Of a stretch of 64,000 nucleotides of DNA, positions 26,672-35,319 are shown one piece after another. This stretch comes from Sporomusa ovata DSM 2662. Lineage in GTDB: Bacteria > Bacillota > Negativicutes > Sporomusales > Sporomusaceae. Below the pieces are notes generated by a model. The model had not been told where the DNA came from. It saw only the letters and a list, made by a program, of their open reading frames with translations, and ran no database searches. How positions within the stretch are numbered: the stretch's first letter is position 1; each line of letters starts with the position of its first letter. A program made the position numbers and the translations under genes. Location of the stretch: positions 434,001-498,000 of the forward strand of contig NZ_ASXP01000003.1 of assembly GCF_000445445.1 (NCBI RefSeq), read 5' to 3'.

Positions 26672-26892
26672 TCACTGAATAAAATTACCACCAATTGTTT
26701 CGACACTTATCGCAACTCGCTTACCACTCGGCAGACGGCCTTGCACCATACCGTTGTGTCCGGACGAACATGCTCTGTATTCCTCATCCGTAAGGCTAAA
26801 AAACCATTTTGCCAGATCAATCGATTTCAGTGGGACATTGAGTACAGCGTTATTGTCCCCTGTCCGATAGTTACCATTTGTTGGGATGTCAT
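26672..26892 (-). pseudogene. Small gene with a frameshift in a G run, downstream of the nitroreductase
   Basis: ATG 26892 has GGGGAGG upstream and begins MTSQQMVTIGQG, but this frame stops after 21 codons. Adding one G to the GGGG run at the 12th codon moves to a frame that stays open for about 60 residues and is rich in conserved-looking sequence (VPLKSIDLAKWFFSLTDEEY, then SSGHNGMVQGRLPSGKRVAI and ETIGGNF) before TGA at 26672. I do not recognise the family. It starts 28 bp after the nitroreductase stop and is probably in its operon. It could be a true frameshift mutation, a slippage site or a base-calling error. Confidence 0.6.
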
Positions 26893-26920
26893 TTCCCTTT
26901 TCCTCCCCTACTATCGATTC

Positions 26921-27727
26921 TTATCGCCAGGTTACTTCCAACGGATTCCTATCAACCAGCCTTTGGTAAGTATAGCGGGGATAGCCCACCATCAGCGCGC
27001 CGACTATAGTCATGTTTTCCCCGATGTCCAGCAACCGGTACATTTCAGGATAACCGGTAAAACCACATATCTCCAATAAGCCGGCCCAGCAAGTTCCCAG
27101 CCCCAGGGTTGGCGCGAATAGTTCAACATAATCCAATGAATGGCGCGCATTGTCCCGTCCGAGGAAATGCTCTTGGGGGGCCGTGGCGACAATCAAATGT
27201 GGTGCATCTCGCAGGATAACATCTTGCCTGGTATTCCGGTAAAGGTCCACAGAACCCTTAAATGGCATAACCCAATCCACGTTATTCTCAATTTGTTCTT
27301 CCAGATATTGCACCGTCATCTCAGTCAGCTTTGCCAACAACTCCCGCTTGGTAACGACTAGGTATGACAGCCCCTGGCTATTACAGCCGGATGGCGCGAA
27401 TCTGGCGATATCCAACAGTTGCAGCAGTAGCTCTTGCGGGACGGCCTCCTGCTTGTAAGAGCGGATCGACCGGCGCGATCTTAAAAAACGGGCAGCCGCC
27501 GCCGGGTCCAGTGCAGGAAGATCATTTACAGGCACTTGTTTACTAAGTGGTACCTGTGGATGATCTAACGCCCCTTCCGGGCATACGGCAACACAATGCC
27601 CACATTTGACACATGCTTCCGGCAAAAGCAGTTCTGGCCCCTGCTGCCGCATTTCAATAACTCCCATAGCCGGGCATACTTCTACGCAAGTACCGCATTT
27701 GGTACACTTTGTACTTACAGTTAACAT
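26921..27727 (-). CDS. Nitroreductase with N-terminal 2x[4Fe-4S] ferredoxin domain
   Basis: A 268-residue protein. Residues 7-58 hold two ferredoxin motifs (CTKCGTCVEVCP and CVKCGHCVAVCP). From about residue 83 comes a flavin nitroreductase fold (RFLRSRRSIRSYKQEAVP, ARFAPSGCNSQG, and a C-terminal NMTIVGALMVGYP). It should bind FMN and receive electrons through its own ferredoxin clusters to reduce nitro, quinone or related substrates. The RBS is AAGGAG. Upstream is the TCACCC/GGGTGA dyad shared with other genes here, so it is a likely target of the LuxR-type regulators. Confidence 0.92.
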   Translation of the reverse strand: MLTVSTKCTKCGTCVEVCPAMGVIEMRQQGPELLLPEACVKCGHCVAVCPEGALDHPQVPLSKQVPVNDLPALDPAAAARFLRSRRSIRSYKQEAVPQELLLQLLDIARFAPSGCNSQGLSYLVVTKRELLAKLTEMTVQYLEEQIENNVDWVMPFKGSVDLYRNTRQDVILRDAPHLIVATAPQEHFLGRDNARHSLDYVELFAPTLGLGTCWAGLLEICGFTGYPEMYRLLDIGENMTIVGALMVGYPRYTYQRLVDRNPLEVTWR

Positions 27728-27778
27728 TCAAACCACTCCTTTTAGTAATATCAATTTTTCTATTAATACTTGATATCC

Positions 27779-27800
27779 TTAGCCTAGATACATAGGCTAA
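27779..27800. promoter_or_regulatory. Second dyad in the nitroreductase upstream region
   Basis: Perfect 8-bp arms TTAGCCTA and TAGGCTAA separated by 6 bp, 52 nt upstream of the nitroreductase start and downstream of the putative -10. It is unique to this promoter and may be an operator or a 5' UTR hairpin. Confidence 0.4.
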
Positions 27801-27833
27801 TTTTAAAATTACAGTATTATTACCCAAAGAGGA

Positions 27834-27849
27834 TCACCCAAACGGGTGA
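27834..27849. promoter_or_regulatory. Shared operator, site 1 (nitroreductase)
   Basis: Perfect dyad TCACCCAAACGGGTGA. On the minus strand it is followed by CTCTTTGGGTAATAATACTG and a TAAAAT -10-like box. The same arrangement is found before the multi-Fe-S gene (41559) and the hydrolase (35244). This is typical of an activator site just upstream of a weak -35. Confidence 0.65.
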
Positions 27850-27863
27850 GATTGATATTTTTT

Positions 27864-27899
27864 AAAAAACATCCCTTTAACAGCGCATAAGGATGTTTT
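27864..27899 (-). terminator. Intrinsic terminator of the first LuxR-type regulator gene
   Basis: Arms AAAACATCC and GGATGTTTT, with TTTTTTAAAA following on the minus strand. It begins immediately after the regulator stop codon. Confidence 0.75.
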
Positions 27900-27900
27900 C

Positions 27901-30900
27901 TTAGTTTATCAGCTTTAATTCCTTGGCCCTGGTTACGGCCTGTACTCTCCGGCTTACCTGCAGTTTGCCATATATATTCAAGATATGGGTCTTGACGGTA
28001 TTTACAGTGAGCTTCAATCGCAAGGCAATTTCCTTGTTAGACATGCCGGCGGCAATTAGGCGTAAGACATCCAGTTCCCGCTCTGTGAGCGTCTCAATCA
28101 GTGGCAGCGGGGTAGCATTTACGGTAGCGGCAGCTTCTGCTAAAAATGCTTGCAGCTTCTGGATATAGGCTATTTGGCTGGATAACAACCGCAATACTTC
28201 CACTCGTTCCGGTGTGAACACTCCGGTCAACAGGCTATTTTCCAGGTATAAGGCTCCTACTGGTATGCCTTGAAGGATCAAAGGCAGGCAAACAGCAGAT
28301 TTTGAACACGACTGAATAATATAGGGATCTTTAGTAAAGATTCCAGCTTGTTCGATGTCATTTACAATTACGGGTTCCAGCGTCCGGGCAACATAGCGAA
28401 CCATCATCTGTGAGAGATTAACGCTTTTTTCCAGGAGAAGTGGTGTTACTGTCGCCGCCGAGTGTGGATCATTGTCTTTAGCGGCTTCAATAAACAGTTT
28501 CTCATCTTTCTCCAGAATTAGATAACCCTTATCAGCTCCAGCATTTTCAATAGCAATATCTAAAACGCTTTTCAGCAATTTGGCCGGGTTTGTTTCTTCA
28601 GCTACTCTCTGTACCGCTTGCACGACAGTATACAGTTCCAGTTTACCAGTAGCTTCGTTGTTGCCACCATCGGCAAGATCGGGAACTTGGTAGGCTTTTT
28701 TTAATATTTCTATGGTTTCAAGCTCTTCATCTACAATAGATGTTCCAGCCAGCAAGTGCGGATATTGGATTGCGAGATTTTGTACCTTTCTGTTGGCTCC
28801 CCACTTGGTATAGCCGCTGCAAGCGTCGGCTAGATAGACTTGAGCAACTTTATCCCGGCCCTTGACGAGGTAAAACTTGGCTGCCAACTCGTTGGCAAGA
28901 GCCTCATTTTGCACATAGCCGTTTTCCCGGGCAGATTGAATGGACTGGTCGTACAAGGTCATGGCTTCGTTGTCTTCACCGTTCAGGCGAGCTATTTCGG
29001 CAGCAATCAGCAGGTATTTGTGGAGAAAGTTTGCCGGACAGGAATGTGACCACTTGTTCATCCGTTGCTGGTTTTCTCTAAGTAGTTTCCGGTATTTCTT
29101 CTGTTGGTTTTTCGGTAATTGGTCAATGCTGGCAGTTATTACTAAGGAACAATAGAAAATGTACTCGGCAGCAAGTAAGAGACCACTGATTATCTTAAAG
29201 TCTTGGCAAGTTTGTTCCACCAAGACCAAGGCTTTCGCGTTATCACCATAGAGGTAATATAATTGGATTTTTGAAAAATGATAAGTCATAATAGCTGTAT
29301 GATCTTCTTGTAAGCATTTTTGGAAATCTTCTTCCGTGTAATCAGCATTGCTTAGGGTTTCAAGGTTTCCGGCTAATCCTATTAAATTGGCTATCAGTAA
29401 TTGATAATTTAAAAGTCTCACCCGTTTGGCAAAGTTATAGTAGCGTTGGCCTTCCTCATAAAGCTCAGCCAAAGAAACCCCTAGAAAATATTTTGTTTCA
29501 ATAATCAAGGTCATCGAATACCAGACAAACAGCAATTCTCCCGATTCGAGACCATAATCAACAGCCTTCTGCAAGTAACCAACGCTGGTACTGCCATGGT
29601 TTGTCCAGTGGCTTGCAAATAAGCCAGCAGTAAAATAAAATATGCACTTGGCGGAACTATTATCGTATTTTTCAATAAGTATTAAGGCCGTCTGTTCAAA
29701 CTTATGCCCTGTTTTATAGTCTCCCAGCACATTGCCGAAGAAGATTCTGTAGTTGATATAGCCGGTGGGAGAAAAATCAGTGTTTCCATACTTAATGGAT
29801 ATATTTGCAACTTTCAGCATAATGAACATGCATAATCTTGAATTGACCATAGCAGCCGCGCACGCTTGGGCTATGAGAAGTCTGATGATCTTCTTTTTCA
29901 CCGGATCAGTCATTTCCGGTAAAGTAGTAAAATTGGTCAAATTGCGCTTGCGCAAGTGCCATTTAGCCAGCAAAATTTCTTTAATGAAAGCAAATTTCCC
30001 GGGATTCTCCGGCAGATTGAGCCCCAACAGTTTTAAGGCTTCTATTCCCAATTGAAGCGTTTCATGATACTTTTTAATCCCTAAATTTAAAGTCATTTTA
30101 ATAAGGCATATATCGGCCTTTTCCATCTTTGTTTGAGCCCTGTCCATTAGAAAATTAAACAATTGGTTTGCTGTGTCGAAATGGTCGCAAAGATACTCAC
30201 ATTGAGCACGTTCCAGGTGAAGGTCATAAGTCAAGCGGTAATACTCCTGCCAACCATTGTCAGGGAGGAGGGCTATGCCGGAATTAAAATAATCCAGCGC
30301 TGAACCGTAAGCGGTTGAAGCTTTGGCCTTCTGACCGGCTAGCAAATTGTACTTCGCTAATTTAATCTTCTCAGCCAGGTAATCGAATAAATCCAGAGCG
30401 CGGTTCAAGTGGTCCATAATGTCAAAAATCTTTTCATCCAGTTCATTCTGAGCCGTATTTTGCAAAAGCAACCGGCCTATTTGCAAGTGTATCTCCTGTT
30501 TTTTCTCTTCCGGGACCAGGGAATAAGCTGCCTGCTGGACACGGTCATGCAAAAACTCGTATTTTGTTTCAGAATTGATAGCCTTATATACATGACAGAA
30601 CAATCGATAAGTATGGTCAAAACCATTTCTGGGCAGTACAAGGCCTTCGATAATTGCCAACCGGAGGTTGGCAATTGTTTGGCCAGGTGTCTGTTCACAA
30701 GCAAGGGATAGCGTTTTCAGGTCAAATGTATTACCGATGCAAGCGGCCAGCTGCAAGACATTACGGGTTTCGGCCGGAAGCCTTTGCAACTTGTCTGTCA
30801 TAAAATTAATTACATCGTTAGTCATGGGCATTTCATCGATAGAAGCCGGCTCCCATTCCAAACACCGGTCATTCGTGTTAAAGCGCAGAAGATTTTTCTC

Positions 30901-32631
30901 ATACGCGGACTGTAACAACTGACTAAGAAAAAAGGGGTTGCCGCCTGTCTTCCGGTAAAGCATTTCTGCTAGCAGCTGTGACTTGCCAGTCCCTCTTAAA
31001 CAGTGTAAGGTATCGGCGACAAATTGAAAGGTGCAGGCTTGATCCAGGGGCGCCAGTGATATATGTTGTATAGGGATTTTTATTTTTTGCAGTTCATTCA
31101 GGGTGAACAGTAGTGGGTGCGCGCCGGTTACCTCGTTATCCCGGTATGCACCGATAAAAAACAAGTAGTGACTGTCCGGATCTTCACATAAGTATTGGAG
31201 CAAATTTAGTGATGCGGAATCGGCCCATTGCAAGTCATCCAGAAAAATGACTAAGGGATGTTCTTTTTGGGTAAATACCCGGATGAAATTTCTAAATACC
31301 AATCGGAAGCGGTTTTGAGCTTCCCGCGGCTGAAGTAATTCAGCTGGCGGTTGGGTCCCAATAATCAATTCTACTTCAGGAATAACTTGGGTAATCACCG
31401 CGCCATTCCGGCCCAGAGCACGCAAAAGTTTTTCTTTCCAAGCAACAAGACTCTCCTGGCTTTCGGTCAGAAACTGCCGCATCAAATCTCTAAACGCCTG
31501 AATAAACGGGGCATAGGGAATGTTCTGTTGAAGCTGGTCTGATTTTCCGGTTATCAAGTATCCTTTTTTGATCGCAAGAGGTCTAAATCCTTCCTGAATC
31601 AATACCGTTTTTCCGGTACCTGCATACCCATACACCAGCACCAATCCGGCCCGGCCTAAACGCACACTTTCAAAGGCATCTGTAAGAACTTTTATCTCCC
31701 TTTCCCGGCAATAGAGCTTGTTAGGAAGCTGAAAACGGCCAGACAAGTCTACCCGCCCGAGGATAAACGGCTGAATCGCTCCGGTCTGGTTCCATTGTCG
31801 CCGGCATTCTGCCAAGTCTGCCAGAAGCCCCAAGGCGTTTTGATATCGCTTCCCGGCCATTTTGGCCAATAATTTCATGATAACGGCGGAAAGCGCAGGC
31901 GGGATGTCGGGATTGCGCTCTCTGAGGTTAACCGGTTTTTGGGCAATGTGGGCATAGATCCACTGAAGTTGATGGCTTGCCTGGAAAGGAAGCTGTCCAG
32001 CCAGTATTTCGTATAACACTACTCCCAGGGAATAAAAATCGCTGCGGTGGTCAATAGCCTTGCCCATCCGGCCAATCTGTTCCGGCGACATATAGGCCGG
32101 GGTTCCTGCCAGAGTATGGGGCCAAAACTCAGGGTGATCTTTCCGGGGCATAAGGGTTGCGATGCTAAAATCCGCTATTGTTACCTGCTTTGTATCAGGG
32201 TGAACCAATATAGCATCGGGTTTTAAGTTCCTGTGAATAACGCCCTTTTGATGGAGTTCACCCAGCGTTTCCGTCAGTTGAATGGCAATGGAAAAGAAGC
32301 CGGGTAGGTCCAGTTGATTAGCATGCAGGTATTCTTTGAGCGGTATAACCGTGATATCTTCCACAATCAAAGCAACGGTTAATCCAGACCATTCCAGTTT
32401 TATCGGCTTGATAATTCCGCTAATGCCTAGGTTGCGGGTAATTTCGTATTCGTTAATGATTTTCGCGATATCAAGCTGGTTGGCTCCAGCCTTGAGGGTT
32501 TTAATAATAACCGGCCGTTGGCCATGAATTTTTTGAGCCCGGCAGATTTTAAAATGGTCATACTCACAAATCTCTTCCGTAATTATATAATCAGGCAAAG
32601 AAACCATCTTGCTCAAGCCATCAATTCTCAT
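27901..32631 (-). CDS. Giant LuxR-family regulator: kinase-like + AAA ATPase + helical repeats + GAF + HTH (paralogue 1)
   Basis: About 1,576 residues from ATG 32631. Residues about 13-270 are a protein kinase-like fold with the lysine of VIIKTLK at 44. The catalytic loop reads HRNLKPDAI (HRN, not HRD, at 133-135) and the metal loop DFS (154-156). Residues about 300-590 hold an AAA/STAND-type ATPase with Walker A GYAGTGKT (about 335-342) and Walker B VIFLDDLQWAD. A long helical, TPR-like region follows, then a GAF domain (about 1365-1505, with VNDIEQAGIFTKDPYI) and a C-terminal LuxR/GerE HTH (TERELDVLRLIAAGMSNKEI). The start mirrors paralogue 2, overlapping a leader peptide by 11 bp; a GTG at 32658 and ATG 32643 are also in frame. 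It probably senses a ligand or metabolic state and activates nearby promoters. Confidence 0.9.
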   Translation of the reverse strand: MRIDGLSKMVSLPDYIITEEICEYDHFKICRAQKIHGQRPVIIKTLKAGANQLDIAKIINEYEITRNLGISGIIKPIKLEWSGLTVALIVEDITVIPLKEYLHANQLDLPGFFSIAIQLTETLGELHQKGVIHRNLKPDAILVHPDTKQVTIADFSIATLMPRKDHPEFWPHTLAGTPAYMSPEQIGRMGKAIDHRSDFYSLGVVLYEILAGQLPFQASHQLQWIYAHIAQKPVNLRERNPDIPPALSAVIMKLLAKMAGKRYQNALGLLADLAECRRQWNQTGAIQPFILGRVDLSGRFQLPNKLYCREREIKVLTDAFESVRLGRAGLVLVYGYAGTGKTVLIQEGFRPLAIKKGYLITGKSDQLQQNIPYAPFIQAFRDLMRQFLTESQESLVAWKEKLLRALGRNGAVITQVIPEVELIIGTQPPAELLQPREAQNRFRLVFRNFIRVFTQKEHPLVIFLDDLQWADSASLNLLQYLCEDPDSHYLFFIGAYRDNEVTGAHPLLFTLNELQKIKIPIQHISLAPLDQACTFQFVADTLHCLRGTGKSQLLAEMLYRKTGGNPFFLSQLLQSAYEKNLLRFNTNDRCLEWEPASIDEMPMTNDVINFMTDKLQRLPAETRNVLQLAACIGNTFDLKTLSLACEQTPGQTIANLRLAIIEGLVLPRNGFDHTYRLFCHVYKAINSETKYEFLHDRVQQAAYSLVPEEKKQEIHLQIGRLLLQNTAQNELDEKIFDIMDHLNRALDLFDYLAEKIKLAKYNLLAGQKAKASTAYGSALDYFNSGIALLPDNGWQEYYRLTYDLHLERAQCEYLCDHFDTANQLFNFLMDRAQTKMEKADICLIKMTLNLGIKKYHETLQLGIEALKLLGLNLPENPGKFAFIKEILLAKWHLRKRNLTNFTTLPEMTDPVKKKIIRLLIAQACAAAMVNSRLCMFIMLKVANISIKYGNTDFSPTGYINYRIFFGNVLGDYKTGHKFEQTALILIEKYDNSSAKCIFYFTAGLFASHWTNHGSTSVGYLQKAVDYGLESGELLFVWYSMTLIIETKYFLGVSLAELYEEGQRYYNFAKRVRLLNYQLLIANLIGLAGNLETLSNADYTEEDFQKCLQEDHTAIMTYHFSKIQLYYLYGDNAKALVLVEQTCQDFKIISGLLLAAEYIFYCSLVITASIDQLPKNQQKKYRKLLRENQQRMNKWSHSCPANFLHKYLLIAAEIARLNGEDNEAMTLYDQSIQSARENGYVQNEALANELAAKFYLVKGRDKVAQVYLADACSGYTKWGANRKVQNLAIQYPHLLAGTSIVDEELETIEILKKAYQVPDLADGGNNEATGKLELYTVVQAVQRVAEETNPAKLLKSVLDIAIENAGADKGYLILEKDEKLFIEAAKDNDPHSAATVTPLLLEKSVNLSQMMVRYVARTLEPVIVNDIEQAGIFTKDPYIIQSCSKSAVCLPLILQGIPVGALYLENSLLTGVFTPERVEVLRLLSSQIAYIQKLQAFLAEAAATVNATPLPLIETLTERELDVLRLIAAGMSNKEIALRLKLTVNTVKTHILNIYGKLQVSRRVQAVTRAKELKLIN

Positions 32632-32671
32632 CCGGTAGTCCATATGCAATTTCAACACCTAATAGTTGCAT
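32621..32671 (-). CDS. Leader peptide of paralogue 1
   Basis: A 16-codon frame, MQLLGVEIAYGLPDEN, with its own RBS (CTGGAGTGAT). It overlaps the start of the regulator gene. Paralogue 2 has the same arrangement with MKLLGIGIVLDLPDESRWN. The matching RBS, start position, M-x-LLG-x-x-I and LPDE residues, and coupling overlap argue that it is translated. Confidence 0.55.
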   Translation of the reverse strand: MQLLGVEIAYGLPDEN

Positions 32672-32709
32672 ACCATCACTCCAGTTATTTAAAAAAATGT
32701 TATTTTTTC

Positions 32710-32788
32710 ACTTCGAGGAGTCTTTGCTTTTTCCTGCACGGCACAATAAATAGGGGTTCCAGGCGATATTCAGAATCCCCTGGAACCC
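32710..32788 (-). promoter_or_regulatory. Conserved 5' leader hairpin and GCAAAG box, paralogue 1
   Basis: On the minus strand a perfect 10-bp stem GGGTTCCAGG/CCTGGAACCC (32788-32754) with a loop ending AATATCG is followed by GGAAAAAGCAAAG and CTCCTCGAAGT (32734-32710). The equivalent positions before paralogue 2 keep the hairpin with changed bases and the box almost unchanged. It could be a cis-acting RNA or an operator, and I could not match it to a named family. No T-tract follows the stem, so it is not an obvious terminator of the upstream gene. Confidence 0.5.
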
Positions 32789-32823
32789 AAATAAGTATAT
32801 CTTGCTCCATTATTATTTGGCTG

Positions 32824-33759
32824 TTATTTGTTATTCAGATACTTTACCCTAAGGTTCTCTTTTATCATCATTTCGCTATCTCTCTGTGGCAGGACCTTTT
32901 TAAGTTCGGAGAAGATATACTCAATATCGGTTGATTTTGCACAGAGTTTCTTGGCATTTTTATCAAAAATACCCAGGTATTCCTTCATGTCTGCAATATC
33001 CTTTTTACCGGATATTGGACCATGTCCCGGAATGATTTGGTCAACATCCATCTTCTGAATATAGTCAAGCACGGTAAGCCAACTGGGGATATTCCCGTCG
33101 GCGATATAGGGGTGATAGCCTGTAAACAAGATGTCGCCGGTAAACAGGATCTTTTTGCCAGGCAGATAGACAAGGATGCTGCCATTCGTATGGGAAGGCC
33201 CAGGATAAATCAGCTTAATTGTCTGATCGCCCAGGTCTATTTCCATTTGCTCGTTAAAGGTCAGGGTCGGGTAGGCGATAGTCGTTCCTTCCAGGTCTTT
33301 TTCCGTAAGTCCACAACTATTTTGGACATACTGCAGCATAGTTGGGCCGGCCTTTTTCAGGTTGTTTTTGTCGATGTCCTGGGAAATGATCGTTGCCCCG
33401 AGTTTTACAAGCTCTGAGCTGCCCAGGACGTGGTCAGCGTGGTAGTGAGTAGTGACGACATATTTAATGGGCTTATCGGAAAGCGCGCGGATGTCATTGA
33501 TAAGCCGCTGCGCCTCTTTAGCTGACATAAGGGTATCAATTACCACGATTCCATCCTGGCCGATGATGACTCCGGTGTTTGCGGCAAAACTATTTTGCGG
33601 TACCATCGGTTTTGTGTCTACATAGCAATAGACGTTATCCGCTATTTTTGTTAACCCATTTTGTGCGAATGCGATCTGAGTAAGCAAAGAAACACCAATC
33701 AACACGATAGCTACTATTGACCGACGGCAAATTGGCGATCTTAAAATCTCTGTTACCAT
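32824..33759 (-). CDS. MBL-fold metallo-hydrolase, secreted
   Basis: A 311-residue protein with an N-terminal signal sequence (hydrophobic VAIVLIGVSLLTQIAFA, cleavage near AFA-QN). The metallo-beta-lactamase fold motifs are HYHADH (HxHxDH), the His of GPSHTNGS, the Asp/Cys-type GDILF and a C-terminal IPGHGPISG. It is probably a periplasmic zinc hydrolase. The motif set is closer to the general MBL-fold/quinoprotein-relay group than to a defined beta-lactamase. Paralogue 1 follows downstream. The ATG follows AGGAGG. Its upstream region has only a partial match (ACCCAAACGG at 33852) to the shared operator. Confidence 0.9.
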   Translation of the reverse strand: MVTEILRSPICRRSIVAIVLIGVSLLTQIAFAQNGLTKIADNVYCYVDTKPMVPQNSFAANTGVIIGQDGIVVIDTLMSAKEAQRLINDIRALSDKPIKYVVTTHYHADHVLGSSELVKLGATIISQDIDKNNLKKAGPTMLQYVQNSCGLTEKDLEGTTIAYPTLTFNEQMEIDLGDQTIKLIYPGPSHTNGSILVYLPGKKILFTGDILFTGYHPYIADGNIPSWLTVLDYIQKMDVDQIIPGHGPISGKKDIADMKEYLGIFDKNAKKLCAKSTDIEYIFSELKKVLPQRDSEMMIKENLRVKYLNNK

Positions 33760-34164
33760 TTAGTTAAGCCTCCTAAAATAATATAAATTTGCGTTTGCGC
33801 AGAAAACAATTAATCATCTACCTCCTCCCAAACATGTATCTTGAAAATCGAACCCAAACGGAATAGGGAGAAAAATGTGTTTATACGTCACAAATGTATA
33901 TATCCCCTTCATGCCACATTAAAGTAATCTTTATATTACGCCTTATTAGCATTTTCTTTATTCAATTGCAATTTCCTCTATAGTTGTAAATATTTATCAA
34001 TTAATGACGCGCCACCGGTTATAATCGCAACACCGCCGTAAAAAATCCGAATTGTATCACTCGCTGCCAAATATAGACCCCCTTTTTATGCAAACTACAA
34101 TACTGAAAAATTACCTGAACCTCTGGAAACATTAGATCAAGCTTACTGCTGCACTCTAAATAAT
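33760..34164. other. 405-bp intergenic region
   Basis: An AT-rich stretch. It holds the half-site ACCCAAACGG at 33852-33861 and, on the minus strand at 33978-34085, an open frame of 35 codons without a start codon whose translation looks protein-like (FYGGVAIITGGASLIDKYL). The latter may be a gene remnant. No convincing terminator for the hydrolase gene was seen. Confidence 0.4.
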
Positions 34165-35079
34165 TTATATATGCTTTGCACTAACTACTTCATTAAATTG
34201 TTTCTTGACAAACTGACCTACGTTATCAATAGCCGGTTTTACCTCAGGTACGAATGCCGACAAGAACTGAAAGCCATGACACATTTCGTCCCAGATATCC
34301 AGCGTGACATTAACGCCGGCCGCTTTGCCCCGTTCGGCCAAGCGGGTGCAATCACTCAACAATACCTCGTGGTCGCCGATCTGGACGAATAGATTAGGTA
34401 ATCCACGCAAATCTTGATTGAGCGGTGATAAAATCGGCGGTAAGGGTTTCAGCGCAGCATCAACATAAAACCCGGTAACTGACTTGGCAGCTTCTAATGT
34501 GCTTACATCCAGCCCTGCCCGGCTGATATATGATTCGCCGTCAAAGTAGATCATGTCCAAAAGCGGTGACAAGAAGAATGCGGCTTTCGGCAGGGGATCG
34601 CCTGCGTCACGCAGTGACAGCAAAGTCATTAACGTCAGAGTGCCGCCTGATGAATCTCCGCCGATGATAATATTCCCGGCGGAGATACCTTTTTCAATGA
34701 GCCAGCGGTAAGCTGCCAGGCAGTCATCGTTAGCGGCAGGATATTTGTGCTCCGGGGCCAGCCGGTATTCAATTACCAATACCTGTACCCCGCTGGCTTC
34801 GGAAATGAGCGCAGCAAGACGGCGATGCGTATCACAGGAGCCAAGTGTAAATGCTCCTCCATGGAAATAGAGAATCACCTGTTCGTTCTCAGGCGCAACG
34901 TTGGCAGCCTTTACCCACTCGGCCGGTAAATTTGCAACAAGTATCTTTTCAACTGTGGTGCCTTCTGGAAGTTGTTCTTGTCTGCCAATTTCCGCAAACA
35001 CCTGACGACTCTGTTCAAGGGTATTTTTCGGATCCATTTTTTTATAAAAATCTGCCATAATTTCTCTTACTTTCGACAT
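34165..35079 (-). CDS. Alpha/beta hydrolase (HSL/GDXG family esterase)
   Basis: A 304-residue esterase of the hormone-sensitive lipase family. The oxyanion motif HGGAFTLGS is at about residues 73-81 and the nucleophile elbow is GDSSGG at about 147-152. An Asp in QIGDHEVLL and a His in MCHGFQ complete the triad. It has no signal peptide and probably hydrolyses short acyl esters in the cytoplasm. The ATG follows TAGGAGGAA. Two TCACC-N6-GGTGA dyads lie upstream, one aligning with the promoters of the nitroreductase and the multi-Fe-S gene, so it is a predicted member of the local regulon. Confidence 0.92.
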   Translation of the reverse strand: MSKVREIMADFYKKMDPKNTLEQSRQVFAEIGRQEQLPEGTTVEKILVANLPAEWVKAANVAPENEQVILYFHGGAFTLGSCDTHRRLAALISEASGVQVLVIEYRLAPEHKYPAANDDCLAAYRWLIEKGISAGNIIIGGDSSGGTLTLMTLLSLRDAGDPLPKAAFFLSPLLDMIYFDGESYISRAGLDVSTLEAAKSVTGFYVDAALKPLPPILSPLNQDLRGLPNLFVQIGDHEVLLSDCTRLAERGKAAGVNVTLDIWDEMCHGFQFLSAFVPEVKPAIDNVGQFVKKQFNEVVSAKHI

Positions 35080-35243
35080 AGTTTTATTCCTCCTATATAA
35101 CTCATTAGATTTGCCATTAATCTTTCTCGCTTTATCACTTCCTCTCGCTAAACAGTTTCAGCTACCTAACCTTGTATATTCGTTTTACGTCCAATAATGG
35201 CCAGGTTTCCTTTTAAACTTACACCACTTAATTTGAAAAAACA

Positions 35244-35259
35244 TCACCCCAAAAGGTGA
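35244..35259. promoter_or_regulatory. Shared operator, site 2 (alpha/beta hydrolase)
   Basis: TCACCCCAAAAGGTGA, a TCACC-N6-GGTGA dyad of the same 16-bp length as the site before the nitroreductase gene. On the minus strand a TGTAA and a TTTAAAA box follow at spacings matching that promoter. Confidence 0.6.
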
Positions 35260-35281
35260 AGAAAAACATCTTTTTTTAGCA

Positions 35282-35313
35282 AAAAACATCCCTCACCTAA
35301 AAGGGTGAAGGAT
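35282..35313 (-). terminator. Terminator of paralogue 2, also containing an operator-like dyad
   Basis: Arms ATCC/GGAT extend a TCACC-TAAAAG-GGTGA dyad (35293-35308). On the minus strand the stem is followed by GTTTTTTG. It begins 6 nt after the regulator stop. It may act as a terminator hairpin and as a second binding site. Confidence 0.6.
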
Positions 35314-35319
35314 AAAAAT

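Noticed and set aside
26618..27079. A 153-codon + strand frame.
   Set aside because: It is antisense to the nitroreductase and to the frameshifted small gene, which have clear family or conserved-looking sequence and RBSs.
33852..33861. ACCCAAACGG upstream of the MBL-fold gene as a fourth shared operator.
   Set aside because: Only the left half and centre match; the right arm and the downstream TGTAA element are absent.
33978..34085. Minus-strand open frame of 35 codons with protein-like sequence (FYGGVAIITGGASLIDKYL).
   Set aside because: It has no start codon or RBS and no recognisable family; mentioned only as a possible remnant in the intergenic entry.
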